A stretch of DNA of 64,000 nt, from NCBI GenBank assembly GCA_019414055.1, contig DXMV01000007.1, positions 1 through 64,000 on the forward strand, read 5' to 3'. Position numbers and translations under genes: made by a program. Source of the DNA: Collinsella sp. GTDB taxonomy: Bacteria; Actinomycetota; Coriobacteriia; Coriobacteriales; Coriobacteriaceae. The notes under the pieces are model-generated. The model ran no database searches. It saw only the letters and a list, made by a program, of their open reading frames with translations, and was not told the DNA's origin. Positions within the stretch are counted from its first letter, which is position 1; every line of letters begins with the position of its first letter. This document shows positions 50,985 through 64,000 of this stretch, one piece after another.

Positions 50985-51647
50985 TTAGATTATTGATTGA
51001 GTGCGGGCGCCGAGGTGTTTCAGAACGCCTCGCCAGATCGGCGCGGGCATGGCTGGCTCGGCGCAAACCATGCCATTGGTGTCGATGTCCTCGGCACTGC
51101 CGCCGCCGAGTCGCTGCGCATGCTCAACCGAGCAACCCATACGCACCGCACCCACGAGCTTGTCCATGGCTTCGGAAAACGGTCGGCGCAAGAGGCCCAT
51201 GCGCGGGGAGTGGCGAAGCGCTGCGATGCCGCTGCCGGCGCAGATGGCAACGCCGCCACACCACGTTAGTTTACGGAGCTCGCAAGCTTCCCGCAGGCGC
51301 TTGACGGGCATGTGCGCCCCCTCGGTGCTTCTGTGGGCAACCTGCACGACGACATAGACGCGTGTCTCTGCATTCCCAAGGCGATCGAGCATCTGCTCGA
51401 CAGTGATCATCGCCCCGTCATCAAATGCATCATCAACGGCGAGCACGAGGCCATCGGCGGCAGCATCGTCATCATCCGCCTTCAAGTCGACCGGGCGGGG
51501 GAGTACAGTGCCGGAAAGCTGTGCATAGGCGGCGATGGCATCCTGCAGGTCCCAGAGCAAAAACTCAAGATCGGCGCTCTCGGGAATGCTGATATACGCA
51601 ATGGTTTGCAACGTCTTGGGCTTATCGCCGCGCGCGATCGTCTCCAT
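50985..51647 (-). CDS. Unknown protein, weakly flavodoxin/FMN-reductase-like C-terminus
   Basis: The 220-residue protein has alternating strands and helices (IAYISIPES, TRVYVVVQVAHRS, WCGGVAICAGSGI) and ends with RPFSEAMDKLVGAVRMGCSV, a layout reminiscent of the end of flavodoxin-like NADPH-dependent oxidoreductases. The FMN-binding N-terminal loop is not seen. The middle contains an acidic run (DDDDAAAD). AAGGAGG precedes the ATG. It faces the glycosylase gene tail to tail. I do not recognise a named family. Confidence 0.6.
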   Translation of the reverse strand: METIARGDKPKTLQTIAYISIPESADLEFLLWDLQDAIAAYAQLSGTVLPRPVDLKADDDDAAADGLVLAVDDAFDDGAMITVEQMLDRLGNAETRVYVVVQVAHRSTEGAHMPVKRLREACELRKLTWCGGVAICAGSGIAALRHSPRMGLLRRPFSEAMDKLVGAVRMGCSVEHAQRLGGGSAEDIDTNGMVCAEPAMPAPIWRGVLKHLGARTQSII

Positions 51648-51739
51648 GCCGCCTCCTTTCCGGTTGGTTTCCGTTAGGTTACACCGTCTGGTGGCGCTTC
51701 GCCGCGCTATCCTAGTGCAACCCTTACGAAAGGAACGCC

Positions 51740-52876
51740 ATGCGCCTGCCCATGAATACCTCGCTTGCCACGCTCAAGCCCTCCGGTATCCGCCGAATCA
51801 ACGCGCTCGCCGCTCAGCATCCGGGATGCATCGCGCTTGCGCTCGGCGAGCCTGATTTTCCCACGCCCGATGTGATTAGCGCCGAGGTGACCGCCGCACT
51901 GGGCCGCGGCGACACACACTATCCGCCCAACAACGGTCGCCCTGTCCTGCGCGAGGCGCTGTCTGCTTACATGGGGGACGCGGGCCTTACGTTTTCGGCC
52001 GACGAGGTCATCCTGACCGACGGCGCGACCGAGGCCCTGTCGGCAACATTCATGGCTATGCTCAACCCCGGCGACGAGGTTATTATCCCCACGCCGGCCT
52101 TTGGCCTGTACGAGAGCATCGTCGTAGCCAATCACGCCAAAGCGGTCTTTTTGGATACGGAGCCTGCGCAATTTCAGATTGACGAGGAAGCGCTTCGCGC
52201 CTGTGTGACCCCGGCGACCAAGGCCATCGTTATCTGCTCGCCCAACAACCCCACGGGCTGCATTCTCAACGCGGCATCGCTCGACGCCGTGGCGCGCGTA
52301 GCGGAGCAGTCGGGCATCTACGTGGTCTGCGACGACGTATACAACCGCCTCGTCTATGTGGATGGCTACGAGCGCTTTGCCCAGCGCCACCCGGAGCTTC
52401 GCGACCAAACAGTGGTCATCGAGAGCTTCTCCAAGCCCTGGGCCATGACCGGCTGGCGCTTGGGCTGGCTCGCCGCTACAACCCCCGTCATCGCCGAGAT
52501 CGCAAAGGCCCACCAATACCTAGTATCGAGTGCCGTCTCCTTCGAAATGGACGCCGCAGCTCGAGCCCTCACCGTCGACCCCACCCCCATGCTCAAAGTC
52601 TACCGAGCCCGCCGCGAACACGTGCTCGAAGCCTTAAACGCCATGGGCCTCGACGTGGTGGAACCAGCCGGCGCCTTCTACACTTTCCCGAGCATCAAAA
52701 AGATCGGCCTAACAAGCGAAGATTTCTGCATCAAAGCCATCAAAGAGGCAAACGTAGCCCTAGTCCCGGGCGACTGCTTCGGCACCGAAGGCCACATTCG
52801 CCTAAGCTACTGTGTCTCCGACAAAGACCTTGACGAAGGTCTAACCCGCCTGTCCACCTTCATTTCAACCTTATAG
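51740..52876 (+). CDS. PLP-dependent aminotransferase (class I/II)
   Basis: The 378-residue fold-type I enzyme binds PLP at the Lys of ESFSKPWAMTGWRLG (about 233) and contains the LGEPDFPTP N-terminal signature, CSPNNPTGC (about 170) and DDVYNRLVY (about 197). It fits the aspartate/aromatic/methionine aminotransferase (PatA-like) group; substrate is not clear. GAAAGGA precedes the ATG by 6 bases. Codon choice changes sharply near 52520: before it Glu is almost always GAG, after it almost always GAA, and CTA and CGA appear. The gene stays in frame, so this looks like a recombined 3' end. Confidence 0.88.
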   Translation: MRLPMNTSLATLKPSGIRRINALAAQHPGCIALALGEPDFPTPDVISAEVTAALGRGDTHYPPNNGRPVLREALSAYMGDAGLTFSADEVILTDGATEALSATFMAMLNPGDEVIIPTPAFGLYESIVVANHAKAVFLDTEPAQFQIDEEALRACVTPATKAIVICSPNNPTGCILNAASLDAVARVAEQSGIYVVCDDVYNRLVYVDGYERFAQRHPELRDQTVVIESFSKPWAMTGWRLGWLAATTPVIAEIAKAHQYLVSSAVSFEMDAAARALTVDPTPMLKVYRARREHVLEALNAMGLDVVEPAGAFYTFPSIKKIGLTSEDFCIKAIKEANVALVPGDCFGTEGHIRLSYCVSDKDLDEGLTRLSTFISTL

Positions 52877-52926
52877 CCCAACGGGACGCAACACATCAGC
52901 CCATCGACCCAAGCATTATGAGTGGG

Positions 52927-53148
52927 GGCGTCAGCCAACGAAAACCCGGGCTGCCCAAAGTCAACGCAGGCACGCGCCGCCGAAGGCCAGGCGCAAGGTT
53001 TTCGTAGATTCCGCACGAGCCGAAGAGCACTTAATGTGCTCTTCGTGCGAGCCAGGACTTGACCGAACGAAAACCTTGCGCCTGGCCTTCGGCGGCGCGT
53101 GCCGGATGGTGGAATTGTGTGCAGCCCGGTTTTCCGTTGACCGACGCC
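52927..53148. repeat. 222-bp interrupted palindrome upstream of rplJ
   Basis: Outer arms (52927-52954 with 53121-53148), inner arms (52971-53004 with 53068-53101, near-perfect over about 30 bp) and a central CGAAGAGCAC/GTGCTCTTCG pair are nested around about 53033. The rplJ promoter lies in the right outer arm. The gap 52877-53381 holds this, the promoter and the L10 leader. Confidence 0.9.
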
Positions 53149-53165
53149 GGGGTCCCCGCCATAAT
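53137..53165 (+). promoter_or_regulatory. Promoter of rplJ-rplL
   Basis: TTGACC (53137-53142), 17-base spacer, CATAAT (53160-53165). Confidence 0.75.
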
Positions 53166-53225
53166 ACTTTCGATTCACGCACGAATCCGCTGCCAGAGAC
53201 AGCCGGCGCAAACGGGCATCGCCCG

Positions 53226-53316
53226 CGAGCTTAATGGGACATCCCGCCAGCCGAGGTGGTCGAGTAGATATGTCTTCTCGCCCCCGTCGCTCATGCAGCG
53301 CGGGGGCTTTCTTTTT
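53226..53316 (+). ncRNA. Ribosomal L10 leader with attenuator hairpin
   Basis: The CCGCCAGCCGAGGTGG stretch at about 53244-53259 resembles the conserved GCCGAGGU part of L10 leaders, where L10(L12)4 binds its own mRNA. It is followed by a GC hairpin (GCCCCCG...CGGGGGC, 53280-53308) and TTTCTTTTT, which would terminate when L10 is in excess. The identification is by position and short motif only. Confidence 0.7.
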
Positions 53317-53381
53317 GGACATGCCCCCGTCACGTCCTTGTGGCGGACCGTGCCCGGAAAGAATTTGAGGAGGTGTAATTC

Positions 53382-53903
53382 ATGCCCCAGCAGTACAAAA
53401 TCGACAAGGTTGCAGAGATCGAGTCCCGTATCGCCGAGAACGCCGGTCTGTTCGTCGTCAACTACAACGGTCTGACGGTTAAGCAGGCTCAGGAGCTGCG
53501 CCATCAGCTTCGCGAGTGCGGCGCCGAGATGAAGGTCTACAAGAACAACCTGGTCAAGATCGCTCTCAAGAACCAGGAGCAGCCCGAGCTTGACGAGATC
53601 CTCGCCGGCCCCGTCGCTTATGTGTTCTACGAGACCGAGCCGGTCGAGGCCGCTAAGGCCCTTAAGGACTTCTCTGCTAAGTCCAAGGGCGTCCTTGAGA
53701 TCAAGGGCGGTATCTCCGACGGCAAGGCCGTTTCCGCTGATGATGTTAAGGCTATCGCCGAGCTGCCCACCAAGGATCAGCTTCTCGGCCAGATCGCCGG
53801 TCTCATCTCCGGTTTCGCTCGCGACATCGCTGTTTGCGTCAACGGCGTTTCCTCTGGTCTCGCTCGTTCGATCCAGCAGGTCTCCGAGCAGAAGGCAGCC
53901 TAG
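53382..53903 (+). CDS. rplJ: Ribosomal protein L10
   Basis: L10 anchors the L7/L12 stalk. The 173-residue protein starts MPQQYKIDKVAEIES, with the VVNYNGLTVKQAQELRHQL core and a C-terminal helix for L12 dimers (GLARSIQQVSEQ). GAGGAGG lies 9 bases upstream. It is separated from rplK-rplA by 30 kb here, whereas many bacteria keep all four together; rplKA remains behind nusG. Confidence 0.97.
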   Translation: MPQQYKIDKVAEIESRIAENAGLFVVNYNGLTVKQAQELRHQLRECGAEMKVYKNNLVKIALKNQEQPELDEILAGPVAYVFYETEPVEAAKALKDFSAKSKGVLEIKGGISDGKAVSADDVKAIAELPTKDQLLGQIAGLISGFARDIAVCVNGVSSGLARSIQQVSEQKAA

Positions 53904-54005
53904 TCGCTGTTTTCACCCGCGGTGGCAACGCCGCACCCCTGGCGCATTCGCGCCGTGTTTTAACTGATCTCCGTGCACACGCACGGAAACCGAAAGGACT
54001 TAGAA

Positions 54006-54383
54006 ATGGCTAAGCTTACCACCGATGAGATCATCGATGCTCTTAAGGAAATGACCCTTCTCGAGGCTTCCGAGCTCGTCAAGGCTATCGAGGACACCTT
54101 CGGCGTTTCCGCCGCTGCTCCTGCCGCTGTTGTCGCCGCTCCCGCTGCTGGCGCTGCTGAGGCCGAGGAGAAGACCGAGTTTGACGTCGTGCTCGAGGGC
54201 TTCGGCGACAACAAGATCCAGGTCATCAAGGCCGTCCGTGAGCTCACCAACCTTGGCCTGAAGGAGGCCAAGGAGGTCGTCGAGGGCGCTCCCAAGGCTG
54301 TTCTCGAGGGTGCCAAGAAGGAGGACGCCGAGGCTGCCAAGGAGAAGCTCGAGGCTGCTGGCGCTGCTGTCACCCTCAAGTAA
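54006..54383 (+). CDS. rplL: Ribosomal protein L7/L12
   Basis: L7/L12 recruits translation GTPases. The 125-residue protein has the N-terminal dimerisation helices (1-35), an Ala-rich hinge (about 38-55) and the C-terminal domain with KIQVIKAVRELTNLGLKEAK. Start 54006 follows GAAAGGA; an upstream in-frame ATG at 53973 is not used. Confidence 0.97.
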   Translation: MAKLTTDEIIDALKEMTLLEASELVKAIEDTFGVSAAAPAAVVAAPAAGAAEAEEKTEFDVVLEGFGDNKIQVIKAVRELTNLGLKEAKEVVEGAPKAVLEGAKKEDAEAAKEKLEAAGAAVTLK

Positions 54384-54410
54384 TCAGGCTTTCTCGCCAG
54401 ATTTCTTTGC

Positions 54411-54443
54411 AGACGGGACTCGCTATGCGAGCCCCGTCTTTTT
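54411..54443 (+). terminator. Terminator after rplL
   Basis: AGACGGGACTCGC/GCGAGCCCCGTCT stem with one bulge and six T. The following gap to galU (54444-54687) holds a lone TATAAT at about 54527 and nothing else clear. Confidence 0.92.
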
Positions 54444-54687
54444 TGTTTTGGCCCCTCATTCCCATTGCTCGGCACGCAGAGCACCGCTGTCTTCGCCGTG
54501 CCAATCCCGTTACCGCTGGGGCGTATAATTGCACCATTCGAGCAATAATTTGCGTTGACCTGCTGAAGAATTGCGTTTGCCTTACGGCGACGTATGTCTT
54601 CGGCGGTAAGATACTTCGGTATCGCAATTTGGTCTGCGGCCGCCGTGCCGCACGCATGGGGCGCATTCTGCGCCTGCGAAAGGATCC

Positions 54688-55605
54688 TTGAATAACATGA
54701 AGGCAATCATCCCCGCCGCCGGTCTTGGCACGCGTTTTCTGCCTGGCACTAAGTGCACGCCCAAAGAGATGTTGCCGGTGCTCGACAAGCCGGTCATTCA
54801 GTATGTCGTTGAGGAAGCGCTCGACCCCGAGGAGGTCGACGATGCCATCATCGTTACCTCTCCCGGTAAGCCCGAGCTGCTGAGCTACTTCCAGCCCGAT
54901 CGCTCGCTCGAGAACCTGCTGCGCGAGCGCGGTAAGAACGCCTACGCCGATGCCGTCGCCCATGCGGGCGGTATGCCGGTCGACTTCCGTTATCAGTACG
55001 AGCCCAAGGGCCTCGGTCACGCCATTCGCTCTGCCGCCGATGCTGTGGCAGGGGAGAACTTCCTGGTTCTTCTGGGCGACTACGTTGTGCCTAACCGCGA
55101 CATCTGCGACAAGATGCTCGCCGTTTCCAAGGAGCACGGTGGCGCTTCGGTTATCGCCGTCGCTGCTTGCTCGCCCGAGGAAGTCAGCCGCTACGGCGTT
55201 ATCGCCGGCGAGCGCGTCGGTTCGCTCGAGGGCGCCGAGGGCGTTGCCGATGCCGAGCCGGGCGCTGTCTGGCGCATCGGCGGTCTGGTCGAGAAGCCTG
55301 CTCCCGAGGCGGCTCCGTCCAACCTGTACATCGTCGGTCGCTACCTGCTGAGCCCGCTGGTCATGGACCTGCTGGCCGATCAGCAGGCTGGTAAGGGCGG
55401 CGAGATCCAGCTGACCGACGCCATGGCCCGCTCGCTCGACCGCGAGGCCATGTACGCCGTCGTCATCGATCCGCTTTCGGGCTACGACACCGGCACCCCG
55501 TCTGGCTGGATGGCCACCAACGCCCTCATGGCCGCAAGCGATCCTCGCTTTGCTGGCGCCTTCTGGGACGCCATCGACGAGCGCGGCGGTTTGATGCGCA
55601 AGTAA
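54688..55605 (+). CDS. galU: UTP-glucose-1-phosphate uridylyltransferase
   Basis: GalU makes UDP-glucose for cell-envelope polymers and galactose use. The 305-residue enzyme has the nucleotide loop AAGLGTRFLPGTKCTPKEML (about 10-29), GLGHAIRSA (about 108), LLGDYVV (about 129) and the late EIQLTDAM (about 238). The start is either TTG 54688 (3 bases after AAAGGATCC) or ATG 54697; both give a normal N-terminus. Monocistronic, with its own terminator. Confidence 0.95.
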   Translation: MNNMKAIIPAAGLGTRFLPGTKCTPKEMLPVLDKPVIQYVVEEALDPEEVDDAIIVTSPGKPELLSYFQPDRSLENLLRERGKNAYADAVAHAGGMPVDFRYQYEPKGLGHAIRSAADAVAGENFLVLLGDYVVPNRDICDKMLAVSKEHGGASVIAVAACSPEEVSRYGVIAGERVGSLEGAEGVADAEPGAVWRIGGLVEKPAPEAAPSNLYIVGRYLLSPLVMDLLADQQAGKGGEIQLTDAMARSLDREAMYAVVIDPLSGYDTGTPSGWMATNALMAASDPRFAGAFWDAIDERGGLMRK

Positions 55606-55625
55606 GCCTTCGGTCATCGACATTT

Positions 55626-55658
55626 ACGGGTGCGGACTTCGGTCTGCACCCGTTTTTT
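55626..55658 (+). terminator. Terminator after galU
   Basis: A 12-bp stem with TTCG tetraloop (55626-55637, 55642-55653) and six T. Confidence 0.95.
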
Positions 55659-55679
55659 ATACGAGCTACAGCTTAGCTC

Positions 55680-55851
55680 CGGAAAGTGCGGCCCACAATT
55701 TGGCCGAATTCTGGGACGCGCTTTCCGGCTGAGGCCCCTAGCGGAAACTGCGACCCGGAATTTCGGCTCAGAACGGGATATGCTTTCCCAAACAGTGCTC
55801 AACCGGAAACTGCGCCCCAGTTTGGGGCCTCAAAACGGGATGCAGTTTCCG
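55680..55851. repeat. Three tandem palindromes, family G (62-bp period)
   Basis: Units start at 55680, 55742 and 55804, each beginning CGGAAAC/GTGC and ending GC(A)TTTCCG-type arms, with inner pairings such as GCCCCAGTTTGGGGC in the third. Each unit folds alone. They lie in the 508-base galU-rpoB gap. Confidence 0.85.
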
Positions 55852-55922
55852 CCTGATCAACCCTCGCCGCCATTCCGCCATTCAGCGGCGCGCACCAGCA
55901 GCGTTGTTCACAGAAAATATAT

Positions 55923-55934
55923 GAACAGGTGTTC
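55923..55934. promoter_or_regulatory. LexA-type SOS box
   Basis: GAACAGGTGTTC fits the Gram-positive LexA consensus GAAC-RNRY-GTTC exactly, in an AT-rich stretch 180 bases before rpoB. No SOS gene is adjacent, so it may be chance. Confidence 0.35.
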
Positions 55935-56012
55935 GATACACACCAATCTACCTGCATTTTTTCTGTCGAAAAACTTTGCTACTCCAAAAACTCAATCGCG
56001 TCAAGGCTTTTC

Positions 56013-56040
56013 TTGCCCAACGGTCGGTACCTGATAAACT
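56013..56040 (+). promoter_or_regulatory. Candidate rpoBC promoter
   Basis: TTGCCC (56013-56018), 16-base spacer, TAAACT (56035-56040), about 74 bases before the rpoB start. Matches are moderate. Confidence 0.4.
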
Positions 56041-56113
56041 ATTAGGTTGCGATAACTGGCGAAGCTATGCCTCGCCAACCCACCGAGCATTTCCGTGAAG
56101 GAGGAAAAACCTG

Positions 56114-59605
<3,492 letters not shown>

Positions 59606-59611
59606 TTGACT

Positions 59612-64000
<4,389 letters not shown>

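Overview
The window looks like a chromosomal segment of a GC-rich (roughly 60% G+C) Gram-positive from the Coriobacteriia, most like Collinsella. This is inferred from codon use (GAG and CTG/CTC dominate), PTS and GH1 sugar genes, a ThrE-type exporter, a zinc-ribbon L33, and the order tRNAs-tuf-rpmG-tRNA-Trp-secE-nusG-rplK-rplA. No database search was possible, so the genus is an inference. There is no phage, plasmid, CRISPR array or intact transposase.

Layout. 1-3.3 kb: an AT-rich foreign cupin gene flanked by short repeats, a ThrE-family exporter and a small membrane protein. 3.5-14.6 kb: housekeeping block with clpC, pepD, mntP (reverse), then a tight run disA-ispD-ispF-cysS-rlmB-NYN gene and tRNA-Thr. 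15-19 kb: a beta-glucoside module (PTS EIIBC and GH1 6-phospho-beta-glucosidase, divergent RpiR regulator). 19.3-23.8 kb: tRNA-Tyr/Thr/Met, tuf, rpmG, tRNA-Trp, secE, nusG, rplK, rplA. 23.9-25.4 kb: wreckage of a leucine biosynthesis operon, with its leucine-rich leader peptide still readable. 25.7-31.1 kb: ECF sigma/anti-sigma pair, a phosphoesterase overlapping a cytosolic ParB-like/BMP fusion, and an MscS channel. 31.2-39.6 kb, all reverse: an ABC transporter of the TrpXYZ type, a WYL-like regulator, asnS, a membrane acyltransferase with SGNH domain, and a PTS EIIA. 39.9-52.9 kb: esterase, a GntR-controlled dimethylarginine hydrolase/permease pair, a FeoA-FeoB fusion, a SotB-like MFS pump, a GH13 enzyme, a deoxyinosine glycosylase, an unknown protein and an aminotransferase. 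53-64 kb: rplJ-rplL behind an L10-type leader, galU, then rpoB and rpoC (rpoC runs off the end).

Intergenic spaces are unusually rich in palindromic repeats. At least seven families can be seen by eye, several in regular doublets or tandem arrays (80 bp and 62 bp periods), and one family acts as a two-way terminator. No mobilising transposase lies in the window.

The most unusual protein observations are in RNA polymerase. The C-terminal tail of beta-prime carries a segment that closely resembles the alpha-subunit C-terminal domain, with the DNA-contacting Arg and Asn positions kept. Beta has a rewritten, about 8-residue longer fork-loop-2 region in an otherwise near-invariant block. Together they suggest a lineage-specific modification of the core enzyme.
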